This document shows, piece by piece, positions 34,439 to 41,662 of a DNA stretch of 64,000 bases. Position numbers and translations under genes: made by a program. Below the pieces are notes generated by a model that worked only from the letters and a program-made list of their open reading frames with translations, did no database searches and was not told the origin of the DNA. Numbering within the stretch: position 1 is the stretch's first letter; every line of letters starts with the position of its first letter. Origin of the DNA: Caldilineaceae bacterium (GTDB lineage: Bacteria > Chloroflexota > Anaerolineae > Caldilineales > Caldilineaceae); contig JALHQH010000013.1 in assembly GCA_022842065.1 (NCBI GenBank), positions 124,001 through 188,000 of the forward strand, in the 5' to 3' direction.

Positions 34439-35587
34439 ATGCGTAGCTTGTCAACGGGTACCCTTCGTTTACGGTTGCTGGTGATGCTGGTGGTGACGGC
34501 ACTTTCGTTCGGTAGTCAGGGGCTGACGCGTACGGCCACCCCCGTGCTGGCTGCCCCATCCGAGCTAAACACAGACGCCAAGGCCGCCAAAGTCGATCAG
34601 CTCTTTGCCAACTTTATTGCGGATGATGAGCCAGGCGCGGCAGTCATCGTCATTCAGCAGGGCAAGGTGCTTTATCAAGCGGCTTATGGGCTGGCCGATC
34701 TGGACCAAGCAATCCCCTTGACCCCGCGCCATATCTTTCACATCGGTTCGGTGGGCAAGCAGTTTACCGCCATTGCGATCATGCAGCTTTACCAAGCGGG
34801 CAAACTTGGCTATGACGACTCGATCCGCACCTATCTGCCCGAATTGCCCGCTTGGGCCAATGCCGTCACCATTCGCCATCTATTGCACCATACTTCTGGG
34901 CTGCCCGACTATACCGACAAGCTGATTGACCAGCTGTTGGCGCGCAGCGATCTGCCCACCAATGCGGATCTCATCGCAGCGCTCACTACCTGGCGTAAGC
35001 TGCCGAACGCACCTGGTGAGGAATTCGAGTATAGCAATGTCGGCTATGATCTGTTGGGCTCCATCATCGCGCGCGTCGCCGGCCAATCTTTTCAGGCCTA
35101 TTTGGATCGCCAGATCTTTCGCCCCCTGGGCATGACACAGAGTTTCTCCTTGCCCAATGCAACTAAGCAGCGGGGCAAACTCGTCGCGCACAGCTATGAA
35201 GCGGCCGACAGTGAACCCTATGATGAGGATCCACTAGATGGTCTGCTTGGTTCCGGCTCAGTTTATTCAACGGTCGAGGATCTCTACCGCTACGATCAGG
35301 CCCTTTACACCGATAAGTTGGTGAAACAGGCCGTGTTGGCCGAGGCCTTTCAATCGGGGATCTTGCCGGATGGTAGCAAAACTGACTATGGCTTTGCCTT
35401 TGAGTTGGAACGTTGGCAGAAACGGGCCTACGTCGCCCACAGCGGGGCCTGGTTGGCCTTTCAAAGCGACTATGTGCGCTTTCCCAAAGAGCAACTCTCC
35501 GTCTTCGTGCTCCTCAACCGGAGCTACGCCATCCCCGATGAGCCACGCATTGGGTTACAAGTCGCCGCAATCTATCTAGCAGATTGA
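34439..35587 (+). CDS. Exported beta-lactamase-fold serine hydrolase (class C-like)
   Basis: 382 aa with a signal peptide (about residues 1-38). SVGK at 104-107 carries the nucleophile Ser104, YSN at 198-200 and HSG near 335 complete the three motifs of the penicillin-binding protein/AmpC-like family. Members include esterases, DD-peptidases and D-amino-acid peptidases; most are not drug-resistance enzymes and nothing here indicates resistance. GAGG precedes the ATG. Its stop overlaps the possible TTG start of the next gene, so the two may be cotranscribed. Confidence 0.9.
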   Translation: MRSLSTGTLRLRLLVMLVVTALSFGSQGLTRTATPVLAAPSELNTDAKAAKVDQLFANFIADDEPGAAVIVIQQGKVLYQAAYGLADLDQAIPLTPRHIFHIGSVGKQFTAIAIMQLYQAGKLGYDDSIRTYLPELPAWANAVTIRHLLHHTSGLPDYTDKLIDQLLARSDLPTNADLIAALTTWRKLPNAPGEEFEYSNVGYDLLGSIIARVAGQSFQAYLDRQIFRPLGMTQSFSLPNATKQRGKLVAHSYEAADSEPYDEDPLDGLLGSGSVYSTVEDLYRYDQALYTDKLVKQAVLAEAFQSGILPDGSKTDYGFAFELERWQKRAYVAHSGAWLAFQSDYVRFPKEQLSVFVLLNRSYAIPDEPRIGLQVAAIYLAD

Positions 35588-36093
35588 GCAGCAAATTGAT
35601 AAGGCAATATCACGTGTGGCTCTTTGTCCTGGCCCTGTTTGTTTGGCCCGCCAGCAGCCTCGCCCACGGCAGTGGCACCCCCCAACTGGTGAATCGCACG
35701 GCCGGCCCCTACATACTGTCGGTTTGGTCGTTACCAGAACCGTTGCGGGTGGGGGAAGCGCATCTGAGTGTAGCCGTACGCACACCGGCTGATGACTTGG
35801 TGGTGCAACTGCGGCTAACGCCAATCACGCCGGCGGGAAACCCTCTGGCCCAAACGGCCGTGATCCAGGATCGCCTCTTCCAGCGCTACTATGAAGCCGA
35901 TTTTGTGCTGCCAAGCGCAGGGAAGTGGCAGGCAAGGGTGATTGTGCAAGGGGCGGCTGGTGAGGGGCACACCGATTTTACCTTCACGGTCTTGCCCCCC
36001 AATCGGGTAAATTGGAGGGTGTTCGCGTGGCTTACGCTGACCTTTGTCGGCCTGATTGGTGCTAGTTGGGCCAGACATGGTCCGGCGGAGTAG
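35584..36093 (+). CDS. Exported YtkA/FixH-like protein
   Basis: 169 aa from a TTG overlapping the previous stop (ATTGA); a GTG a few codons later is also possible. One N-terminal signal/anchor helix (WLFVLALFVWPASSLAHG), an Ig-like domain of ~95 residues starting PYILSVWSLPEPLRVGEAHLS and ending GHTDFTFTV, and a C-terminal helix (RVFAWLTLTFVGLIGASW). The Ig-like domain resembles YtkA/FixH-type modules found with copper and cytochrome-oxidase genes. It converges on the CopC-CopD gene and may be part of metal handling. Confidence 0.65.
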   Translation: MSSKLIRQYHVWLFVLALFVWPASSLAHGSGTPQLVNRTAGPYILSVWSLPEPLRVGEAHLSVAVRTPADDLVVQLRLTPITPAGNPLAQTAVIQDRLFQRYYEADFVLPSAGKWQARVIVQGAAGEGHTDFTFTVLPPNRVNWRVFAWLTLTFVGLIGASWARHGPAE

Positions 36094-36096
36094 TTT

Positions 36097-36162
36097 AGCA
36101 GCAGATCGAAACCGCGCCGACTGGATTGCCAGATCCAGTCGGCGCGGTTTCGATCTGCTGCT
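36097..36162. terminator. Bidirectional terminator, 30-bp perfect stem
   Basis: 30-base arms match exactly around loop TGCCAG. The right arm ends at the stop codon of the minus-strand CopC-CopD gene; it separates two convergent genes. Confidence 0.88.
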
Positions 36163-38030
36163 TATTGCCCGGTATTAGGCATCTTTGCCGCATAACGCCA
36201 AAGTAGGAACCCAAGCACCACGGCGAAAATCGCACTCTCAATCACCGTGACCACGGGCAAGGCGGGCAGCGGATTCTGCCAGCTCTGGCGGACGGGGGTG
36301 GTGACGGCCACCGTGGCTTCAGGCACCGTAACGACGGTGCTGACCAGGCTATCGTCCAACCCCCGCCGCCGGATATAGACCGCGAGATCCCACGGCCCGC
36401 TCCGGTTCTGATATGCACCGGTCGCGGTGAAGAGGTCACCCCCCTGTGGTGCCAATTCCAGCGTTGCCTGGCCCAACTCGCCACTCTGGTGGACCAGGGC
36501 AAGGCGGACTAATTGTACTTCGCCAATCGGCGAGTTATCCGCATGGTAAAGGTGGGCGGTGTAACGGTTTTCGCCCACCTGATTTGGGGAGATTTGCAGG
36601 TGAATGGTCAGATCATCCGCGGTGAGAATGGCGTCGAAGTAGGCCGCCGCGCTTGCCTCGGTGCTGGTCGCCGGCTGTGGAATCGGCGTCTGGACCAGCA
36701 GTGCCACCACCAGCATAATTAGCAGTCCCAGGCCGGATTCACCCCACAATTGCCGCTGGAAGGTGCGATAATCGTCACCTGACCAGGCGCTACCATGGGC
36801 CTGGGGCCGGCGCACCAATTGGTGATTGCGCAGCGCTAACCCCAACGTCACCAAGACCAGCCCCACTTTGGCGAGCAGCAGCCAGCCATAGGTGCTACGC
36901 CACAGTAAGTTGACCGCGTCGAGCTGCACCAGGCTGCTAAAGAGGCCGGTCACCACCAGCACAAAGACCGCCAATGTGGCGACAATCGAGAAACGGCGCA
37001 CGATCTGCTGCAACCAGATCGCCGCCTCTTGCCGTGGTTGGCGCAGTTGCCAGCAGAGATAGGCTAACAGCACCAGCCCACCCAACCAGAGCGCGGCGGC
37101 GGTCAAGTGGATCAAGTCACCGAGGATGGCCCAGCCACTGCCGGCCACCCCGGCGGCATGGCTGCCGACTGAGAAGGTGACCAGGATCAGGCTGCTCAGC
37201 ACAAAGCCCAGCCACCAGGTCGCCGCCCGTTGTTCTAATCGTTTTAGGGTGACAAAGAGCAGCCCCGCCGCTAATAGTTGGCGACCGAGGAGCAGATTGC
37301 CACTGCGCGTCTGCAAGAGCAGATCGGTCAACGCGCCCCGATCCCCCAAGGCGCGCACTTGTATCGCCAATTGCAGCCAACTGCCGGCCAGCAACAGGCC
37401 GATTCCAACCAGCAGCGCCAGCTTGATCGCACGGTGAACCGCCTTCATCACTCCTTGCGCGTCTTCCGGATTGGCAGCCATTGGCGCAATGCGCACAAAA
37501 CAGCACGCGCCAAAGGCCAACATGCTCCCTACCAGTCCCAGCCAGCGCGACAAGAGTTGCAGCGGCGTCGGCAATTCATTCCGTTCGCTCTCCGCACCTA
37601 CCCCCACACTCGTCGTGCCTGGGCTGGGACGGCTGCCATCCGGCTGCAGAATGGTGAGCGGGAATGAACCGAGCCACTCGTGGCCATCCGCCCGCGACAG
37701 GGTACGGTAGACGACGGTATAGATCCCCGGCGCTAAGGTTGGCAGGGGCAAGCTCAGCTGTTTGGGATCAGCCGGGTCAACGGTTGCGCGGCCACGCCCT
37801 ATCTCGTTGCCTGCGGTGTCAACCAGATAGGCCTGGCTGAACTGTGGCTCAAGTTCTTCACTGAACCACAGTTCAATCGTTGTTGGTGGCGCGGCGAGTT
37901 CGGCATTGGCAGCCGGCAACGAGCGCACCAGCAACGCGTGGGCGTCGACGCTGGCGTGGGTTAACCAGAGGACCAGGAGAAACAGCGCCCCACCAAAGCT
38001 GAGAACGGTTGATCGCCGTAACTTTTTCAT
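36162..38030 (-). CDS. CopC-CopD fusion copper protein
   Basis: 622 aa. Signal peptide, then a CopC-like domain beginning at mature HALLVRSLPAANAEL with a DGHEWLGSFPL copper-site segment near residue 118. The CopD part follows, about eight membrane helices (residues ~165-450), and then a periplasmic/extracellular beta domain and a final C-terminal helix. CopC binds Cu(II) outside the membrane and CopD is thought to take it in; fusions of both are known. Its ATG overlaps the upstream CopC stop (ATGA at 38027), so the two are cotranslated. Confidence 0.9.
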   Translation of the reverse strand: MKKLRRSTVLSFGGALFLLVLWLTHASVDAHALLVRSLPAANAELAAPPTTIELWFSEELEPQFSQAYLVDTAGNEIGRGRATVDPADPKQLSLPLPTLAPGIYTVVYRTLSRADGHEWLGSFPLTILQPDGSRPSPGTTSVGVGAESERNELPTPLQLLSRWLGLVGSMLAFGACCFVRIAPMAANPEDAQGVMKAVHRAIKLALLVGIGLLLAGSWLQLAIQVRALGDRGALTDLLLQTRSGNLLLGRQLLAAGLLFVTLKRLEQRAATWWLGFVLSSLILVTFSVGSHAAGVAGSGWAILGDLIHLTAAALWLGGLVLLAYLCWQLRQPRQEAAIWLQQIVRRFSIVATLAVFVLVVTGLFSSLVQLDAVNLLWRSTYGWLLLAKVGLVLVTLGLALRNHQLVRRPQAHGSAWSGDDYRTFQRQLWGESGLGLLIMLVVALLVQTPIPQPATSTEASAAAYFDAILTADDLTIHLQISPNQVGENRYTAHLYHADNSPIGEVQLVRLALVHQSGELGQATLELAPQGGDLFTATGAYQNRSGPWDLAVYIRRRGLDDSLVSTVVTVPEATVAVTTPVRQSWQNPLPALPVVTVIESAIFAVVLGFLLWRYAAKMPNTGQ

Positions 38031-38641
38031 GGCTGTGCGGCTGTTTCATTGGCGGTGGGATTGCGTTTCACGCGCTGCCCCCAGAGTGTCGCCATGAGCA
38101 GTAAGAAAGGGGCGGCCCCTAGCGCACAGTTACCCGGTAGCGCACCCGCAGGGGGTGTTGTCGCTGCCGGGGCAATGGTCGCCGTGGGTGCGGCCGGCAC
38201 CGCTGTCGCGGTTGAGGCCGGTACAGCAGTGGCGCCGGCACTGCTCGCACCACTGCTGTTGACCGTAAACGCAAACTCACCCTCGGCTGTGTGGCCATCT
38301 TCTGCCGAGGTCGCCTGCCAGCGCGCCGTGTAGGAACCATCCGGCAGGGGCGCGATCAACTCAACGCTGAGCAGCGTCCGGTCATCATCGTCAATCGTTG
38401 GCTCGCCTTGGTCGACCCGACTGCCGTCCGCAGCATAGACTTCCAGGGCATTCATCCCTTCACGCCGGAAAAGTTCCTGGGTAAACCAGATGCGCACTTG
38501 GGTTGGTGCCGTGGTCAACACCGCATCGGCGGCTGGGTCGGAGTGATCATACTCAGCATGGCCTGCTGCGCTCGGGTAACTGCCCACCAGCGTGATCAGC
38601 ACTGTACACAAAAGCAATAGCAACTGGGTGAGTTTGCGCAT
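38027..38641 (-). CDS. CopC-like copper-binding protein with membrane anchor
   Basis: 204 aa. The signal peptide ends PSAAG and the mature N-terminus HAEYDHSDPAADA supplies the histidine brace seen in CopC; EDGHTAEGEFAF near residue 115 gives the other ligands. A Thr/Ala/Pro-rich linker leads to a C-terminal helix (ALGAAPFLLLMATLWGQ) that would anchor it. Four-base overlap with CopC-CopD. Confidence 0.9.
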   Translation of the reverse strand: MRKLTQLLLLLCTVLITLVGSYPSAAGHAEYDHSDPAADAVLTTAPTQVRIWFTQELFRREGMNALEVYAADGSRVDQGEPTIDDDDRTLLSVELIAPLPDGSYTARWQATSAEDGHTAEGEFAFTVNSSGASSAGATAVPASTATAVPAAPTATIAPAATTPPAGALPGNCALGAAPFLLLMATLWGQRVKRNPTANETAAQP

Positions 38642-38650
38642 GGCTGAAGC

Positions 38651-39721
38651 TTAGCCTCCCGTACTCTCGCTCTGATCGTCGCCCTCTTCATCGGCATGGT
38701 CATGCTCGTCGCTGGCATGCTCATCGCCGGCATGATCATCACCGGCTTCGGTGCCATGCTCGTGGGTCCCAAGGGCTTCACTCAGCCAATGTTCGGCGGC
38801 ATGGGAAAGGTCATGGCCCGTGTCATGCGCAGCCGTTGCCAGGGCGGCCGCGGTTTCCAGATCATCATCCGCCAGGGCCACAGCCAATTCATTGAGGGTG
38901 GTGGTCACACTCATGGCATTGGTCGCGAGCGCTTCCGGCCAGTCAACCGTCGAGAGCAGCCGCGCCACTCGTTCAACCGTGCCGGCATCGCCAGCTTGCA
39001 ACTCTTGCGCTTCGTTGAGCCGCACATCCAGATCATGCAATCCCGCCGTATCCAGCAGATAGATGGCACTGGTGACGCGGAATGTCTGGCCGGCTGCATC
39101 ATGATCCCCCGCTTCAGTCGCCAGATCACCCAGCCAATGTTCGGCGGCGTGCGAGAGTTCATGGTCGACATCGTGGGCGGTCGTCGCCAAGGCGGCCGCG
39201 GTTGCCAGCTCATCTGCCGCCAATGCCGTGGCCAGGTCATTCAGCACCACCGTGGTGCTCATCGCCGTTGTGGCTAATGCATCCGGCCAGGTGACCGCAG
39301 AAAGCAGCCGCGCCACGCGGGCAACCTGACCGCTATCGCCGGCTTCAATTGTGCCTGCGCCATTGAGTCGCTCATCTAGATCGTGCAAGCCCGCCTGATC
39401 CAGCAAATAGATGGCGGTCGTTACTTCATTGGCGTTGTTCTGTTCGCCGGCGTGACCGGTGCGCAGCGCCCCGACCTCCGCTTCCAAGGCCGCAATGCGG
39501 GCTGCTAACGTTGCGAGCGTCGGGGCGTCGTTGGTTTCGGCGTGATCGTCAGTGGCTCCGGCCTCGTCTGCATGGTCATGTTCTGCTTCTGCCGCAGGGG
39601 TGGGGGTATTGTTTTGTAATTGGGGGGCAGCCAGCGCCAGTGGTTGTTGCGCAAAGAGCAGCACGCCGCCCAGGATCAATACGAGTAACACGGTCAGCCG
39701 TGTCGTTGTCTTGGTGATCAT
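38651..39721 (-). CDS. Secreted His/Asp-rich protein with duplicated helical domain
   Basis: The ATG at 39721 starts a signal peptide (to LALAAPQ); the frame is open to 39778 only because the dispersed repeat is read through. 356 aa. An HDHADE...DDHAE segment and a short coiled coil (LATLAARIAALEAEVGAL) precede two copies of a ~125-residue helical domain. Each begins AIYLLD-x-AGLHDLD-x-RLN and ends AHD...HELSHAAEHWL or HDLSHAAEHWL. The C-terminus is a run of His, Asp and Glu. No named family is recognised. Its place 9 nt upstream of copC argues for metal binding or buffering. Confidence 0.7.
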   Translation of the reverse strand: MITKTTTRLTVLLVLILGGVLLFAQQPLALAAPQLQNNTPTPAAEAEHDHADEAGATDDHAETNDAPTLATLAARIAALEAEVGALRTGHAGEQNNANEVTTAIYLLDQAGLHDLDERLNGAGTIEAGDSGQVARVARLLSAVTWPDALATTAMSTTVVLNDLATALAADELATAAALATTAHDVDHELSHAAEHWLGDLATEAGDHDAAGQTFRVTSAIYLLDTAGLHDLDVRLNEAQELQAGDAGTVERVARLLSTVDWPEALATNAMSVTTTLNELAVALADDDLETAAALATAAHDTGHDLSHAAEHWLSEALGTHEHGTEAGDDHAGDEHASDEHDHADEEGDDQSESTGG

Positions 39722-39738
39722 GTAGTTTTCCTTTATTT

Positions 39739-39814
39739 TAGGACTTACGCAGCACTCAGCGGCTGAGCGGGAGCCCATTGAGGCGCGAAGCCAGAGCGTG
39801 CTGCGTAAGTCCTA
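39739..39814. repeat. GGCTGAGCGGGAGCCC dispersed palindromic element, copy 2
   Basis: Terminal arms TAGGACTTACGCAGCAC (39739-39755) and its exact complement (39798-39814). The interior matches 27662-27737. It lies 18 nt upstream of the His-rich protein's start codon. Confidence 0.8.
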
Positions 39815-39933
39815 TATTTGTCAGTATCAGGTCGATGGCAAAGTGGATCGAGCCAGCCACGCGCGCAAGGTTTCCCGCGGTGGGCGCGCCAGGTTGAAAG
39901 GGCTAATGCTCGATTTGATGATGAAATTAGTTG

Positions 39934-40488
39934 CTACTGCTGGGCGAACAGGCGAGGCGGTGGCAAGGGGACACTGACGGTAATTGATTTGAGGAAAGAG
40001 GCTAAGTGGTGATGGCTAAAATGAGGGCCTGTCTGGGGAGCAGCCTTCCCGCCTGCAAAAAAGACCAGCAACAGGATGGCAAAGATCATCAGCGTTGTGG
40101 TCGAGCGACCAGGCACACTACCGTCAGCCAAGGGACAGTCGGCCACTGGCCGTGCGCTGGTGGTCGGGGTGCTCTCGATAACAACGGCCGCCGTTGGTTG
40201 ATGGGCCAACTTGTGCGCCGCCATGTGTGGCCCGGTGGCGTGATGCGTCTTCGCCGGTGCGGTAGTGTTGGTCGGCGCGGGGTGGGCCATGACCGGCGTT
40301 GCAAAGACAAAATGGGGAAACCGATGGGGATGGCTCGGATCACCCAGCGCACCGACACAGATAAAGGGCAGCACGCCTGTAAAGATTGCCACATAAAGGC
40401 TCAAACAGAGCTGCTGCCAGCGCGCGAGGGGGCTGGACAAGGGGCGTTTTCTTCGGCTGGTGTATCGCGTGAGCCAGGCGCTTTGCAT
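39934..40488 (-). CDS. His-rich two-helix membrane protein of the metal locus
   Basis: From the ATG at 40488, 184 aa: an N-terminal basic segment, a membrane helix (QQLCLSLYVAIFTGVLPFICVGAL), a His/Pro/Thr-rich external loop (SHPHRFPHF, AHPAPTN, KTHHATGPHMAAHKLAH) and a second helix (LMIFAILLLVFFAGG) near the C-terminus with HFSHHHL. No known family was recognised. The histidines and same-strand placement upstream of the copper genes suggest metal binding. A TATAGT box lies 7 nt before the ATG. A longer frame reaches 40608; an opposing frame (40006-40509) is judged a shadow. Confidence 0.5.
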   Translation of the reverse strand: MQSAWLTRYTSRRKRPLSSPLARWQQLCLSLYVAIFTGVLPFICVGALGDPSHPHRFPHFVFATPVMAHPAPTNTTAPAKTHHATGPHMAAHKLAHQPTAAVVIESTPTTSARPVADCPLADGSVPGRSTTTLMIFAILLLVFFAGGKAAPQTGPHFSHHHLASFLKSITVSVPLPPPRLFAQQ

Positions 40489-40771
40489 AGGGCCTACTAT
40501 ACCATATAACTGGCTGCGCAGCACAAGCAACGTCGCTTGACAAAGCTGACGCCGCATCCAAAAGGGTGCGATGACTAAGCGCACGACCAAGGGGCCGGCC
40601 ACCACCACGGCGATCCCACCAAAGAGGCCAGTGACGGGGCCAGCGCGTCATCAGCAACTGGGGTTAAGGCGAGGGGAGAACGGTTGTCGGCAATGCTACT
40701 GCCCCAAAGTTGCAACCTATCTTCCATTTTCTCGTATAGCATAAAGAAATGCAAGAAAGGAGCTTCCATTC

Positions 40772-41530
40772 ATGTGGCTGTGGCGACGTAAGCAGGATAA
40801 AACGGCAAAGGATAATGGTCAATACCAACATGGCAACCGCCATCTGATCGAATTGCGTGGGGTCGGCAAACAATATGCGACCGCGGCCGGCCCCTTTGTG
40901 GCCTTACAACAGATCGATCTGCAGGTGGATCGCCGCGAATTTGTCGCGGTGGTGGGCAAATCGGGTAGTGGCAAATCGACGCTGATCAACATGATCACCG
41001 GCATCGACCAGCCAAGTGATGGCGAGATCCTCGTCGGCGACACCGCCGTCCATCGCCTCAACGAGAATCAGATCGCCCAGTGGCGGGGCCGCGCAATTGG
41101 TGTCGTCTTTCAATTTTTCCAACTTTTGCCAACGTTGAGCGTGGTCGAAAATATTATGCTGCCCATGGATTTTTGCGACATGTACAGCGTGCGTGAACGG
41201 CGGACACGGGCCATGCAATTGTTGGCCCAGGTCGAAATGGCTGATCATGCCCACAAATTGCCCTCCGCGATCTCCGGTGGGCAGCAACAGCGCGTTGCCA
41301 TTGCACGGGCCCTGGCTAATGATCCCCCCATCATTGTGGCCGATGAACCGACCGGCAATTTGGATTCGCGCACGGCTGACGCCATTTTTGAACTCTTCAC
41401 CAGCTTGGTCAACGGCGGCAAGACCATCCTCATGGTTACTCATGACGATGAACTGGCCCACCGCGTGACCCGCACCGTCACCATCGCCGACGGCGCGATT
41501 GTCCACGACACGAGCATGGGTAATGCGTGA
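40772..41530 (+). CDS. ABC transporter ATPase, MacB/LolD-like
   Basis: 252 aa. Walker A GKSGSGKS (62-69), Q-loop FQFFQ, signature [15 protein letters not shown], Walker B IIVADEPT and H-loop VTHDDE are all present, so it should be active. The MacB/LolD subclass energises FtsX-type permeases. AAGGAG precedes the ATG. Permease and fusion-protein genes follow, separated by repeat arrays; the stop codon lies inside the first heptamer array. Confidence 0.95.
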   Translation: MWLWRRKQDKTAKDNGQYQHGNRHLIELRGVGKQYATAAGPFVALQQIDLQVDRREFVAVVGKSGSGKSTLINMITGIDQPSDGEILVGDTAVHRLNENQIAQWRGRAIGVVFQFFQLLPTLSVVENIMLPMDFCDMYSVRERRTRAMQLLAQVEMADHAHKLPSAISGGQQQRVAIARALANDPPIIVADEPTGNLDSRTADAIFELFTSLVNGGKTILMVTHDDELAHRVTRTVTIADGAIVHDTSMGNA

Positions 41531-41638
41531 AACGTAAAACGTAATGCGTGAAACGTAATGCGTAAAACGTGAGGCGTGGCTAACGTTTCACGTTTCACGT
41601 TTCACGTTTTACGTTTCACGTTTTACGTTTCACGTTTC
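41522..41638. repeat. Inverted heptamer array, eight plus eight units
   Basis: Eight degenerate heptamers (GAAACGT, AAAACGT, AATGCGT, GAGGCGT) run from 41522 to 41577; after 5 nt, eight ACGTTTC/ACGTTTT heptamers follow at 41583-41638 in inverse orientation. The RNA could fold into a long imperfect hairpin between ATPase and permease reading frames. Confidence 0.85.
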
Positions 41639-41662
41639 ACTCACCACGTTTGGGAGGAAATG

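Noticed and set aside
34439..35587. Antibiotic-resistance beta-lactamase
   Set aside because: Only the general serine-hydrolase motifs are present; this family is mostly peptidases and esterases.
40006..40509. 167-residue plus-strand frame opposite the His-rich membrane protein
   Set aside because: Composition lacks hydrophobic or domain pattern; the minus-strand frame has signal and membrane helices.
41522..41638. Origin iterons or CRISPR
   Set aside because: Heptamers are inverted around one centre inside an ABC operon; no initiator gene and no spacers.
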